64,000 nt of DNA from Nymphaea colorata (taxonomy: Eukaryota > Streptophyta > Magnoliopsida > Nymphaeales > Nymphaeaceae): assembly GCF_008831285.2 (NCBI RefSeq), contig NC_045143.1, positions 9,309,503-9,373,502 of the forward strand. Reading direction: 5' to 3'. Position numbers and translations under genes: made by a program. The notes under the pieces are model-generated. The model was not told the origin of the DNA and made no database searches. It saw only the letters and a list, made by a program, of their open reading frames with translations. Below are positions 38,001-50,394 of the stretch, piece by piece. Position 1 is the first letter of the stretch; each line of letters begins with the position of its first letter.

Positions 38001-38634
38001 CCTCTTGAACCCGCTTTTCCCATGGAAACCGAGCCTCTCCGTCATCATCCTCGAAGTGCTGACCTAGAGGAGACTCTGCCGAGAATCCTCCTCTCGAATT
38101 CGGCAGAACACCTGGTTCAACGTAGAAAATGTCTTCGACTGAGCCTTTCTCCGGCCACCTCTCTTCTCTTGGCTCGCCCTTCGAGCGCGCCGGCGGATCA
38201 ACATAGCCAAATTTCTTCAATTTCTCCACAATTCTGTCCATTGTACTACCACTCTCCTCTTCCAAATCGTTCCCCATGTCCCCACCACCATCCTCCTCCT
38301 CACTGGAGGCCTCACCATCTCTGTAGTCCAACACAGGTTGAGGCTTCTTCCGAACACTGGCTTGCTGAGCATCGCCCCATTTTTCAAGCCACCCACCATC
38401 GGTGCTATATGTTCTCCCATTTGAATGATTTTGAAGCGCTTGCGATTTCGAAGTGTACAACTTATCGTTTTTCCTCGACAGGTTGTCCTTTATAGCCTCT
38501 GAATCGATGGAGTTATAGGAAAAACGACACAAAGAAGAAGCGAAATGAAGACTTCTTCGAGGTGGGCATGTCATTCCATATCTGAAGAGCAATGGGGTTG
38601 CCGGATAGAGAGGCCGAGTGGATGAAAACGCCAT
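32088..38634 (-). CDS. CFM3: CRM-domain factor CFM3-like, chloroplast group II intron splicing, 9 coding exons
   Basis: CFM3 proteins act with CAF factors in splicing chloroplast group II introns and are also reported in mitochondria. Exons on the minus strand: 38634-37744, 36917-36434, 36316-36186, 35594-35244, 33730-33574, 33060-32768, 32626-32567, 32446-32357 and 32258-32088. They join in frame to 875 residues. The N-terminus [18 protein letters not shown], rich in Ser/Arg, looks like a transit peptide. CRM 1 (about residues 230-320) has [13 protein letters not shown] and the [18 protein letters not shown] signature; CRM 2 (about 425-525) has [15 protein letters not shown] and [21 protein letters not shown] 3 (about 650-745) has [20 protein letters not shown] and [15 protein letters not shown]. 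The tail is acidic and ends TMSHD. The start at 38634 was chosen for its GATGGCG-type context; an in-frame ATG 12 codons upstream (38670) is possible. CFM3A versus CFM3B cannot be told from here. Confidence 0.93.
33105..33500 (+). repeat. Copy 2 of the intronic AT-rich dispersed repeat
   Basis: It lies in CFM3 intron 5. The left edge carries ACACGAAAAATAAGTCAGCC and the right edge TTTGCCATATTATACCTG then CTCGCCGAATAAAAC, parallel to copy 1 in the SRP9 intron. The middle (TTGCTTATCTACTTATTTTT and TTAGTTTCTCCTTTACTTTA) matches the copy in the UAH intron at about 59280-59345. Confidence 0.65.
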
Positions 38635-39963
38635 CGGCGGACTATAAACACGAAAGAGAACAAGAACCATGCAGCAAGAAAGCCATCTTTGGAATCAACC
38701 ACAAAGCATCGGAAGTTCGTGCACAAGAGAGGAGAAAATAAGCTCAAATGTTGCTCTGTGTGTGCGCGTGCGGGAGTGGAGAGGGAGGAAGAGGGAAAAT
38801 ATCGTCTCTGATCCACGTCTTTGGAACGAAGAGACGCAGACGTATGGGTCGGATATCCACGTGCAGATCCGGTTTGGTTGGATGAATCCCAAGGAGGAGG
38901 GAAATCGGGTCGGATTTGAGGGTCCAGCACGTGAAGCCGGGTATTGTTTATGAAAGTCCAACACAAATGATGCACGTTCCGGATGAGCGAGTGGGTTATC
39001 AAGCCTTGTTTTCAGGTCCAAACCTACATCAGGAGCTGCATCGGTTCTTATTTCTTTTGTTTTTAGGTCCAAAACTCCAACGATACCAAATTGTGAGTTA
39101 TCTAATCTGAAAGCAAGAGCCAAAGCTCTTGTTCTTTTCTTACTCCCAAAACTTAGAGCTGCATCAATACTTTTCTCCACATACTTTAACATGTAACCAC
39201 ATACTTTAACTTGTATGTAAACTTTAACATGGAAGACTCATTCCTTTATAAAAAAAAAAAACATCCAACTGCTTAGTTTTACTGGTTTACTTCCCATAAA
39301 AGTATAAGCAAACAGGTTTTGGTCATAACGAGAAATCCAGCAGTTGAACCAACTGCGATTAGAAGATCTGGATTTCAATTGAAGTCTACTTGTGCTGAAA
39401 TTCTTCCTTTTTTTGATATTAGGGTGTAGAACTGCATTGATAACAAGTGGTGAGTTATCTAACTACGAGGGCAAAAGCCGAAGCCCTCTTCTTTTTCTTG
39501 CTCCTATAGTCCAAAACAGCATTAGTACAAATTAATACAAATCTCTACATGCTTTTAACTTACCCGTAGAACTCACCCCGAAACACAGAACTCATTTTGT
39601 TGTAGTGGCTTAGATCAAAAAGCAATAATAGCAAATGGGTTTTAGTCATAACGAGATATCCGATCGAACCAACTGCGACAAAGATCCGGATTTGGGTTAA
39701 AATCTACTTGAATCTAGTAGAAGTCTGATCAATTGCTGAATCTACTAGAAGTCGACCAATTGTCACCTTGAGAAGAGGAAGTGGAGGGTGGACGTACAGG
39801 TGTTGTGTTTCATAAAGGTCAGGAGCATATCCCCGCAATCCTTCACTGGAAGTACAGGTGTTGTGTTGATGAGCAGACAGCACAAACTGAACGGCGAAAC
39901 CATTTAAGACGCCGGAAATCTGGTTCTCTCTTTGTGCGTAGCAAGAGAGAGGAAGGAAGAAGG
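38635..39963. promoter_or_regulatory. Divergent intergenic region between CFM3-like and SDH2-3-like genes
   Basis: About 1.3 kb lies between the two start codons and must hold both promoters. G-box cores CACGTG occur at 38858-38863 and 38928-38933, nearer CFM3. I see no RY (CATGCATG) element close to the SDH gene. Long frames here on the minus strand (for example 38695-39192) have no family signature. Confidence 0.5.
39040..39715. repeat. Imperfect direct duplication, unit about 320-360 bp
   Basis: Phrases recur in the same order: GTGAGTTATCTAA at 39093 and 39450; GTCATAACGAGA at about 39322 and 39645; GAACCAACTGCGA, followed by GATCTGGATTT or GATCCGGATTT, in each. Offsets of 357 and 323 bases show that internal indels separate the copies. 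The duplication lies in the SDH2-3 upstream region and may duplicate regulatory sequence. Confidence 0.8.
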
Positions 39964-41790
39964 ATGGGGAAGTATGCAATACCGCCACCACCCTGGCTAA
40001 AGCGGCTGTATGACAAGGTGGGGGCCTTCCTCAAGAAGGCGGACCCTTACGAGGCCAAGGCCAGCAGGGACTTCCCCGTGTTGGAGAGGCACGACCGAGC
40101 TAAGGAGTTTGCGGAGGACAGGACCAATTTGGAGCGCGATGCACCGGCGGGGAAGAGAGCTGCCACCCACCTGAAGGAGTTCAAGATCTACAGGTGGAAT
40201 CCAGATGCCCCGCAGAGGCCACACCTCCAGTCCTTTCACTTGAACCTCAAGGAATGTGGACCCATGGTAAGTTCAGAGCTTGGCTAGGTGGCCACAGCGT
40301 TACAGCAAGCTGAGATGGGCATGGTTTCAGACAGTCTTCACAAGCTGTCTCTACCTGTTAGCTTAAATTTTATGGTGTCTTTACATATATGAAATTGGAG
40401 AGAGAGAGAGAGTATATAAATATATATGTATATATGTATGTTGGTTTAAATTTTATGGTGTCTTTTACATATATGAACTTGGAAATGAACCAGAACTAGG
40501 TTTTTGCAAGTTACGTGAATTCCAAAGCATGTTGTTATTCAGATTTAGTGGTCGTTTACTTTAGAATGCTTAGGACTTACCGTAGCTTCTTGTTGATGGG
40601 AGTTTTGGAGCAGGGTAGAGGCTATTCTGGATAGCAAAATTATAGGTCTTGTACAAATCAAAATACTTGGGCATCTGAAATTCCAAGCAGTATAAAAACT
40701 GCTTATAAAGATCTGCATAAGTCACAGAGACAGAGACAGAGATTATGGGTCTTGAACAAATCACAAGACTTGGGCATCCAAAATTCCAAGCAGTTCAAGA
40801 ACTACTTACAAAGATCTGCATAACTCAGAGACAGAGACAAAGAGAGAGAGTTGTGCCTGACTTGCAGGGCTTGACTCAACTACGTTGGTCTCAGTTCCAA
40901 ATTTAGTAGAGTGTTTTAGAAAGATTGCATGCAGTAGAAGACCACCAACTGCGATGTATCAAACGGAATAACCTGTACTTTTATCATGGTTGATTTCTTT
41001 TATAGGTATTGGATGCGCTTCAGAAGATAAAGGCAGAGTATGACCCAACTCTGGCTTACAGGAGGTCATGCAGGGAGGGCATATGTGGGTCTTGCTCCAT
41101 GAACATCGATGGCACCAACACCGTGGCCTGCCTCAAACCCATCAACGCGGACACATCAAAGGCGACAGTCATCACTCCGCTGCCTCACATGTATGTCATC
41201 AAGGACTTGGTTGTGGATCTCAGCAACTTCTATAATCAGTACAAGTAAGAGACCTCAGTATCTATGCACACGATTTCAAGTTGCAGTTTTCTTTCAACTC
41301 TCTGGACTCTAATTTCCCTTGTTGTGAACGGATGGAATCAAACAGGTCTGTGGAGCCATGGTTGAAGACCAGAAGGCCGCCTCCTGGAGGGAAGGAATAC
41401 CTACAATCCCCTCAGGACAGGAAGAAGCTGGATGGCTTGTACGAGTGCATCCTGTGTGCCTGCTGCAGTGCTGCTTGCCCCTCTTACTGGTGGAACCCTG
41501 AAGAGTTTCTCGGACCTGCAGCGCTCATCCATGCATATAGGTGGATCCAGGACAGGTATTTTTCTGTTCCTTAATATTTCTATCCCTCCTCCTTCTGCCT
41601 GTCTTGATCAATTTGTATGGGCAGCAGTCGGGATGATTACACGGAGGAGAGGCTGCAGTCGCTGACCGAGTCGCATCAGAAGCTGTACAGGTGCAGGACC
41701 ATTGTGAACTGTACCGCCACCTGCCCAAAGAGCCTCAGCCCTGCCCACGCCATCGCCATGATGAAGAAGAAGCATCTTTACTCTGTTTGA
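39964..41790 (+). CDS. SDH2-3: Succinate dehydrogenase iron-sulfur subunit, SDH2-3-like, 4 exons
   Basis: The Fe-S subunit of mitochondrial complex II passes electrons from the flavoprotein to ubiquinone. Exons 39964-40266, 41006-41244, 41346-41555 and 41628-41790 join to 304 residues. The [2Fe-2S] cysteines lie in [14 protein letters not shown] plus the Cys of TVACLKP (about residues 123, 128, 131 and 143). The [4Fe-4S]/[3Fe-4S] cysteines lie in [18 protein letters not shown] and [13 protein letters not shown]. The WW of SYWWN includes the quinone-site Trp. [14 protein letters not shown] and [17 protein letters not shown] fit the plant SDH2-3 subgroup, which in Arabidopsis is expressed during seed maturation, rather than the housekeeping SDH2-1/2. 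The start chosen is [20 protein letters not shown], with an amphipathic helix suited to mitochondrial import. The same frame stays open upstream to an ATG at 39781 through a basic stretch, so a longer presequence is possible. Confidence 0.92.
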
Positions 41791-44700
41791 AGCAGAAGGC
41801 CTCGACACTTGTTTAATCCCACACGTCTTGTGACTATAATTTACCATAAGCTCGTCTTTTTTCTCTCGATCATCCTATGTCTCTTTCTTTGGCCTTTCTT
41901 AAGAATTCATAGGCCGGCCTGTTTGGATGGAGGGATGGAGGAGAATGAGAATTTAGATGGAGGAGAAGGAAAGAAAAGGGAAAAAAGGAGAAGGAAATGA
42001 GGAGGGAAAGAAGAGGAAGGTTTGCTTGTCTGTTTTACATAAGTTTTTTCTTATTTTGTTGTTTGTAGATTGTAAAACAATGACTTAAAAGTCCATGGAT
42101 GGATCTTAAGGCCAATTTATGAAGAAATGAGGAGGGAAAGAAGAGGTCAGGTTTGCTTGTCTGTTTTACATAAAGTTGAGTAGTGTAAAACAATGACTCA
42201 AAAAGACCATGGGTGGATCTCAAGGTCAATTCATTCATAAAGTTTTTACATACTGTATTGATTAGGATTGTTGGGTCGTATTGGAACCGGGCCCAATTAG
42301 AACAGTCCTCCATCAATACAAAGACACGCAATTAAACCAACTTAATTGTATATAAGTACAATTGTATATAAGTACAAAGTGTCCCCTGATGAGAGGGACA
42401 CGCTAAAGATTTAGCCGCCTTGGGTAAGACGGTCTCCTTTTCAGCCATTGTCACAAGTTGCCTGTGTTTCCTCATCGTACTGGTGATGGTTGAGGGGATA
42501 AACCTCTATTACTGATGCGGTGTGACAACCGCCGATACGACGGAGGGGGCTCATAATAATGAAACGCAATCTAAATGAGCCATAGGCACATGATTTGGTA
42601 GAAGGTACAAGGTACTTTATTTGTTCGATCTCATATTGACAGAACATTGCTTGATTATGGTGCAACAAATTCGTTTATTTCTGTCAGTTTGTGAGTTTAT
42701 TGAAAGCCTGTTAAGAAAGCAGCCAGTCCTGTGAAGAATCGGTACTGGCCTAATGTTGATATAGTGATTTAAGAACACCACCTGAATTCTTATGTATTTT
42801 GATGTAATATTGGGAACGAATGGACATTACACATATCATGCAAGAGATAGAAGAAGAGGAGAATGTGATCAGTCAACCGGAGGAAATAGGAAAAGTAAAG
42901 GGCGGCAACTGCGGTGGTGGAAAGTGGTCACTAATGGAAGTGAAACCAAAAATTTAAGACTTCCACTGAGAAAGGGCCTGCATCAAAGGTATGGCAGCTT
43001 TCTGATTAAAGTTTGCCTACCACTGTCCAACGAAACGTAGTGCCTTATTGAATTAGTTGAATGGGAATTTGGAATGTTTATAGCTTGTTATGTTATGCAG
43101 ATGTTAATTTTGGATGTACAATTGAATTGAATACAAATATGCATGTGCATATCATGTGATATATGTTTACGACTGCCATAGTATGCCTCCGAGTTGAAAT
43201 TGACTCCTCGAGCACGACTCATGCATTAAACCTTATTATAAATTGATCATTGTTGAGGACAGTTGATCGTCGACTACAGGTGGAGAATACTCTTTGTGGT
43301 TTAGGTGGGTATGCCTGAACTGTAAACTCAACCTGCTTAAAATGGATCGGAACAGTTTGACCATACGGGGAATGGGAGAACCATTTTGGTGTGCATTGAG
43401 TTGCTAAGATCATTATTGTCTGTTCGTTTCTGTTGTTGGTGGCTGCTTGTGTGTTCATGTACTCTTGCCTTTGGTTCTTGAATCAAATTGTTGATTAAAA
43501 GATTGGCTGAAACCTTTCCATTGGCATATATTTGATAAAGTCACTTCCGTAGAAAGCAAGCAGCCGAAACTCCTGAGTCGGGACATCTCCTCACTTCTAC
43601 GCTCACCACTGGACAGATGCCATATGTACTTTTTTCCACTGAAGTTTATGTTTTCTGGAGAACCCTTCAATTAGTTGACAGCATCGTGAAACTACTACAA
43701 CGAGGGCCCGAACACAAATTTGCAGGCAGACGACGTAATTTTTCTCCTTTTTGGCTATGATGATGGGGAAGAAAGTCGAGTAGACGTTAGGGCCACTAGA
43801 AGTATTTACGCTCACCGCTGGGAGATCCCTATCGGCCAGCGACATTGGCCTTGCAGCTGCTGAGACTGTCTGACAACACTAACACAAACTATGCCTACAT
43901 TCCGACGAAAAATGGCAGAAGGGTCGAAAAAAATTGTCCTTGTACGATAGGAAACCACTATAAATACTCTCTCCAATACTTTTCTGATTTTTAATGTAAG
44001 GTTAACTGACAGCATTTCCTTTCGAGTAATTCAGTTCAAAATGAAATGCCCAGTACGATCAATTTGGATTTACATAATTCTTATGTACAAGTTCCCTTGC
44101 CACACTCCAAATATTTGGCCCTACAGTGCCCTCATTGGTCATTTCCATGTCGGCCAGAATCAGAATCGAAACAGCCCAAGAATTAAAAAAACGTCGACCA
44201 TTTAAAAGCACAGTAAGTCAACGTCTATTCAAATCCATTTCTTCGTTAATTCAGCTTGTCTTGCTTGTAATCCAAACAAGGCATCCTATAATACTGTATC
44301 TATAACACCAGAATGTAAAGGAATGGTAAGAGTAGACCTGCTGATTCTTCAATGTTGAAACCAGACATGTCTTCTTTAGATTCGTCGTCGAAAATGGTTG
44401 GCCAAAACAGCATAAGACCGAAGCACACCACAACAATGGAGATTCACTACAACCGGAACCCACAACAAAATGCAGATGCTCTTTGTAGATGGAAATCCAC
44501 TATATGCAGAGGCATTCAGCCGAGGAGCCATGTTGCAAACCGACAGGAGAGAGAGCCACGTGATTGAATAGCCATGACGAGAATGTAGATCCATAACAGG
44601 ACCAAATTGAAGAGGCGAGGGCCCATGCTTGATTAGCCATGAAGACCAAATTGGAGAGACGAGGGCACATGCTCGATTAGCCATGAAGACCACGTTGGGA

Positions 44701-45490
44701 AGACGAGGCACAAGCTCAATTTATCCATGATGCAAAATGCAGATCACTATAAGAGGACCGTATGAACAAACCTTCATCTTCACAGTTCGCAAAACTCTGT
44801 TGCTAAAACAAGGTTAAAAGAAGACGGTGCTTTTGTCGCTTAGAGGCAGAGGCAGAGGCAGTGGGGCTAATGAACGTGTGATCAAGCGTTCCAACTTCAA
44901 AGATGCCAACAAGCGACTTGAGCAGGAAAACCAGGAGCTATAGACAACGATAACAAGCAAGGAGCAGAAAACCCACGTAGAAGAAACGATGATGGGAAGC
45001 ATGAAGGAGACCCATGTAGAAGAAATGACGATGAGAAGCATGGAGCCAAAAACCCGCGTAAGAGAAACTAGGAAGTTCCAACCATGTCATGTAAGCAGAA
45101 ACCCACCTCACAACAAGAAAAAGAAGCAGGTCTAAGTAAATATTATAAAAGCCTAGCGGTGTTTTCTAATGATAAACTGCCACAAGCCAAGAGGAGAAAT
45201 GAGAAACTAAACCATCATAGACAATCTAAAGGATAAAACGTAGACAATCAAGAAGGAAATAACCTATCCAAATGCCAGGCGACCGAGAGAACTTCCCACC
45301 AAGGAATCTGAAAGCATCACTAGCAGCAAAGCAGTTTTCCAGAAGCCGGTGATTTATCAGACACAGAATTCAGCTGTAAAGTCCAAGTCCTACCCACCAA
45401 ACAAGGGTGGTATTGCTGTCATGAAGCTTTGTAGTTTTTCAAAATATTGATAGACAAATACCTAATTCACTTTCTTGCAGCTTATCATCT
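41791..45490. other. No gene recognised; tandem duplications
   Basis: It contains a roughly 130-bp tandem duplication (41994-42240), a stretch of degenerate repeats at 44560-44740 built on GCCATGAAGACCA and ATTGGAGAGACGAGG phrases spaced about 55 bases apart, and a smaller one at 44940-45060 (ACCCACGTAGAAGAAA repeated). Short frames have no recognisable motifs. The left end should contain the SDH2-3 3' UTR and the right end that of the RSZ gene. Confidence 0.5.
41994..42240. repeat. About 130-bp direct tandem duplication
   Basis: GAAATGAGGAGGGAAAGAAG starts at 41994 and 42124. Both copies continue with GTTTGCTTGTCTGTTTTACA, then GTAAAACAATGACT, then CATGGRTGGATCT. The second copy has lost about 20 bases in the middle. 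Confidence 0.85.
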
Positions 45491-48400
45491 TCAGCTCCTG
45501 CTCCGGCGCCGTTCCCTGAAACAGGATTCCATTGTCAGCAACAGCAGATAAAATAAAATCAGATTTTGTAATCCATTTCCTTTCCACAGAAAAATTCAAG
45601 AAAAAAAGTGTAAGCAACATCTCATAAGAGCAGAAAATTACCCATTCCCATTCGCATATGGTGACTCATGCCGACTTCGCCGGTGAACTGGTGACCTGCT
45701 GTAGCTACGTCCACGACGAGGTGAGATGCTTCGTCGCCGCGGTGATCGTGGTGATCGCCTCCCGCGTGGGCTATAACTTCTGCCATAAAATTTATCAGGT
45801 TACAAGCTCTTACAAGTTGGATAAAGATTGTTCACTAGTAGACATAGAACATTGTCAGTATATCTCAGAAGAATTTGCTCATTTGGATGCCTCATTAACC
45901 TAACTTAATGATGAACATCATAAAATCGGTGGTAACCCAAGACCAAAATTTAGAACAAAAGAGCAACGAACAAGGCAACAGTAGACATCAATACTAATGG
46001 TACTGCCATAATATTTAAAAGAAGCACAGATTTGTTGAGCCATTTCTGTGAGGGGATAATATACACTGAAATCAGCAGGTTAACCTGATAAAGTGGCATC
46101 TTTTTCCACGGGAAACCAAATTGCATAAATCTAGTACCCCCTACAAATTTCAGTTTCCTTGGAAAAAACAAAAAGATAACCATCCCTAATTTCTATCTGT
46201 GTAGAAAGCAGCCATGGTTTCCAAATCATGTAAACATGCAGGAAATATATTACGATGCAGCATGGGACCAGTCAGGAACAGAATGATGCACCTGCGACCA
46301 TAACTAGGGCTACGGCGATATCTCGGGCTAGGGCTACGGCGGCGTCCACTTCCCAACCCCCCAGGACCAATACGTAATCGACATTCTCGAGCAAAGTGCC
46401 CAGGCTCTCCACATTCATAGCACTTCATATCCTCCCCACCTCCACGGCCACGACGTCCACCACCACCTCCCTTTGAATTGTGGGAGAGTTCGACCCGCCA
46501 TCCATTCTTTCCTGTTAATCATGAAGAGTATCAAAAAGCACCTTGAATTCCAGAACTCTACATTTTAACGTGCTAATCAAAATGATTCGTATCTGGAGAA
46601 ACAAAGAAACAGTTACACATCCAAAAGAAGCAAATGATATAAACAAATAAGCTGACAGTAACCACCCTTAACCATCTTATATACAAAAAAATAAAAATCA
46701 TATTATCGAGAAGCACTAAGCAGGAATTGTAAGCAACCAATTGGAGATAAAGATCCGCCATGTGAATACCTATAATCAACCCCAACTATCTCCCATGGAC
46801 AAACAAATAACCTTAACTGACACACTAGCTTCAACCTTAGTTGTCAAAGTGTCACTAGGCGACACCTAAGTGTGGACTAGTTGTCAGTCCACATCCCACG
46901 CCTAAGTCCATCACTCAGGCATGGGGTGTGGGTTGCACCCCTGGGATGGACTAGGCATGCTGGCGCCTAGTCAATTTGAATGTTTGGGTGACTTTAGCTT
47001 CTTATACTTGTTTTGTTATGCTTCCTAAGGCCTGTTATCCCTTGAGTGTAGCTTTATTTTAATGCAAAGAGTCTGATTTGACCTAGTGGTTGCAAAATTT
47101 ATGTTGAAAATAGCGAATTTTTGCTATAAGTATCACAGAAAATTACAATTTGTGCAGAAATTAGATTGCTTGCAAGGTCTATCCTTTACCTGAATGGATT
47201 GAGTTAGGATTGTAGGTGTGTTTTGAGTTCTGCTAATGTATAAATTAGACAGCTTAAGTTAGAGTCATGTAAACGTCTTTCACAGTCCTGCAAATTTGTT
47301 CATATTCAGTTGCCACAATGCCATCAACCATAGGTCTAGTTTAGAGAAAACAGATTTCAAAGTAGGTATTATTTTGGCTATTTTCTGTATCATGTATATT
47401 GTTTAGAGATCAGTTTCAGTTCTACAATGAGAAGTCTATCATCTGGTTTATGACTTTATTCTCCACTAAACTTTCCTTTTGTTGTTTTATAAGTTTATTT
47501 TGACTAATTCTAACTTGCTAACATGGTAACTTAACACATAAAACATAAAGCCAGCATTTTAGAATTAAAAATAACTAAGCAAAATAGCAAGGACTTTTTG
47601 ATGCCTTTTTAGGCTAGGGAAGCCTAGCCGCCTTGACAACTAAAGCTATTGCATACAAGTCATGGAAGCATACTAAATCATTAGAGAGAGAGAGATGCAA
47701 CACAATCCAGTTAAACTAACAGAAGTGCATTTAGAATTATTCACTTCATTCACTAGACTGTGGTTGCACAATCTAGTGCAACTGTTCATTCAGTTACTAG
47801 ATATGCATATAAATTATTCACTTCATCCACCGTTAATTTAAGACAGCTTAAACTAGTGGCAGAATAATAACGTGCATAGTGACACTTCTCTGAGTTTCTC
47901 TCATCACCAAAAAATTGTTATCACAATTCCAGGCAGTTTCGTTTTGCATGTCTGGCTGCATGATCGAATATTAGATTCTTAAGGAAAAGAAAATATCATT
48001 TAATAGTCTTGGAATTGGATTAAACTCAAGTTCCCAAATAATAACATCTAAGTCAATGAAAGAAGTCAAACTGTCAAAGAACCATATATAGTTAGTAGCT
48101 CACAGCACCGTCAGTGATTGCAGTTCATAAATAACGCCTAGAATGGTGTGGGTGTCAAGTTAACAAGATAAACTCCATATTTATCATTAGAAACAGCAAA
48201 CAGTCAGTTAGAAGATTAATTCAGCAAAATGTAAGAAATATATAGTTAGTAGATCACAGCACGTCAGTGATTGCAGTTCATAAATAACGCTTAGAATGGT
48301 GTGGGTGTCAAGTTAACAAGATAAACTCCATATTTATCATTAGAAACAGCAAACAGTCAGTTAGAAGATTAATTCAGCAAAATGTAAGAAATTACAGATT

Positions 48401-49926
48401 CACAATATGGAATTTATCTGTCACCATCACATGCATCACTTCAAAATTTTTGTGTGGTCATCAGTACCTCCCATATCCAGAATCATTCCAAACTTGCTAA
48501 AGAGGCTCATGTTAGAAATGAGGAGACCACACAAAAAGGGGAGAGAACAAATATAAATGGCTCACCAGCACTACCATATCCATGGGCACAACCCATATAT
48601 TAAGCACATACATCGAAGTTTTAAAAGACAGAGTTCAGTTAAGGAGAACCAATGTATAAATCCTACTAACTTTCCATTTTAAGACAAAACTATGATATGT
48701 GCTAAGGTACAACTCAATCCAAAGGGACATTTCATCTCACATATTTTTATCATATTTCCTTTTCTTTTTATCACATTTAAATCTTAAAAAAAAATCATGT
48801 TTCAAATAAGTGTACTGTATTTTATACATAAGAAAGAAGTAAACTCTCCTGGCTTCTAGTTAAAACTTTAAAAGTAAAAAAATCAACTGCTTTAATAATT
48901 TACCATCATAGATCAGAATAATGCATTGATATTTGCTCTGATTTTCAATACTAAAGAAAGAGAAAACAAACCTCATTTTTAATATTCAAGATTTTCTTCC
49001 CTTATTAAACATCAAAGAGGCAACAGCCTGTAAATAAACTTGAAAAAACTCAGAGCCGAAACAAGTCAAGAGTCTAATAAGGTCTAAGCATAGCCAAAAA
49101 TACCTTTCCAGGATATAAATATTTTGTTAAAGAACAAACACACCAATATTCAAAACACTCAACAAAGAAACAACAATTCACCTTGGAAAAACAAAATAAA
49201 GCAAAATACAGTTTCAGCATACCATCCAATGCACGGATTGCATCTAAAGCATCCCTGCGGTCATCAAATTCAATAAAGGCATAGCCAGGAGGCCTTCTTG
49301 CAACCCACACACTACAATAAGTGAAGAAGCTGGTATCAGAATGGGAAATACAATAAAAAAAAAGATCAAGCAATATCATCTTATTTATGAGAATGCCAAC
49401 ATAATGCATGAGAAATACCAAACAGTTAGCCCAGTGCCATTGTCATGCATGTGTATACATTTTTCATAAGTTGCAAAACATGATCATCTTAGGAATATTT
49501 TCAATATTACAAACTTTTCAAGCATTCCCTTTTCGAATTTTGTAACACTTTATTTTGCATCAGTTCTCCAAGCAACTATTGGACAACAACTAGCACCTGA
49601 GATGTAAACACACGCCTAGGGCACTGGACTAAAAATTTGGCTAACCAAAAGAGAAAAGAAAATAAAGCAAGCTTAAGCATCGTCCCTATTGTGCAATAAC
49701 CAGGCAAAGGAACTGTAAAAAACATGGACCAAGAAACAGGTTTTTCTGATGACTGACGAGCTCCCCAACCCAATGCTCACCACTAAACCACAATACAAAC
49801 TGGTGTTGTACAAAGAGAAATAATAGTGTTCTCTTACCTTCTCAAAACACCATATACTCTAAATTCATCTTCTAGTTCACGTTCAGTAACTCGTGGATCC
49901 AAATTTCCCACATAAACACGAGACAT
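45491..49926 (-). CDS. RSZ22: RSZ22-like SR splicing factor (9G8 type: RRM, CCHC zinc knuckle, RS domain)
   Basis: A nuclear SR protein that binds exonic enhancers and recruits U1 snRNP components through its RS domain. Coding exons on the minus strand: 49926-49838, 49311-49223, 46511-46292, 45779-45642 and 45515-45491, giving 186 residues in frame. The RRM spans residues 1-70, with RNP2 VYVGNL near the start and RNP1 in [12 protein letters not shown] Gly/Arg linker ([14 protein letters not shown]) leads to the zinc knuckle [14 protein letters not shown] (CX2CX4HX4C), then an RS domain with repeated SPR/RSP units ending NGNGERRRSRS. That ending fixes the last splice acceptor at 45516. A non-coding leader exon probably ends at 51584 (GCTCG|GTAAGC), with a TATA-like TTTATAAAT at 51738-51746, giving a leader intron of about 1.6 kb. 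The 2.7-kb intron between coding exons 2 and 3 holds a transposon and a tandem duplication. Confidence 0.93.
46836..47643. mobile_element. Second copy of the CTTAGTTGTCAAG inverted-repeat transposon, in an RSZ22 intron
   Basis: About 808 bp. The reverse complement aligns end to end with 20494-21249: shared phrases in order include GTTGTCAAGGCGGCTAGGC, TTATTTTTAATTCTAAAATG, GATAGACTTCTCATTGTAG, CCTTGCAAGCAATCTAA and GTGATGGACTTAGGC. By eye the two copies are mostly identical outside small indels. Flanking target duplications are no longer clean (AGCTTCAAC and AGCTATTGC), implying an older insertion than the SRP9 copy. It sits antisense to copy 1 relative to the window. Confidence 0.8.
48085..48392. 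repeat. 154-bp nearly perfect tandem duplication
   Basis: Two head-to-tail copies, 48085-48238 and 48239-48392, start TATATAGTTAGTAG and end AATGTAAGAAA or AATGTAAGAAAT. They differ at only a handful of positions (for example AGCTCACAGCACC versus AGATCACAGCAC). The duplication lies within the 2.7-kb RSZ22 intron and is recent by its identity. Confidence 0.93.
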
Positions 49927-50394
49927 GTTGGCAGACCTGATTATATCAGTTAGAAGTTCAGCATAAACTATTAGAGGTCCTAGACAAGATTCTACAAATA
50001 TGACAGGAAAAAAAAAGGGAAACCAAAAAGAAAAAAGCAGCAGACACAACAACCACAGGAAGTTCTTAAAATATACAGCCAAAGAAGCACTATCAAGAAA
50101 GAACAAGACAAAGCGATACAAGGTACATGTTTAAAACTTGATTATTTAACCACAAAATTTCACAGAAACAACAAAAAGATCAAGCCTTTATGCTTATGCT
50201 CAGCTCAATAATAACTGAACCACTGAACTACAAAAATACAGGGAATTCGTGTCAACATTACAGACACAAACATATTTTACAAAATTACCAGCATTAAAGT
50301 AGTTTAAAATATAAACAAACAGTGAAGAGCATAATTGGAGAAAACTGTTACAGCAAACACAAACCAATATGTATATGCATACACAGGCACATCT

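Noticed and set aside
38695-39192. 165-codon minus-strand frame upstream of CFM3
   Set aside because: No motif or family resemblance; it overlaps the divergent promoter region and part of a direct duplication.
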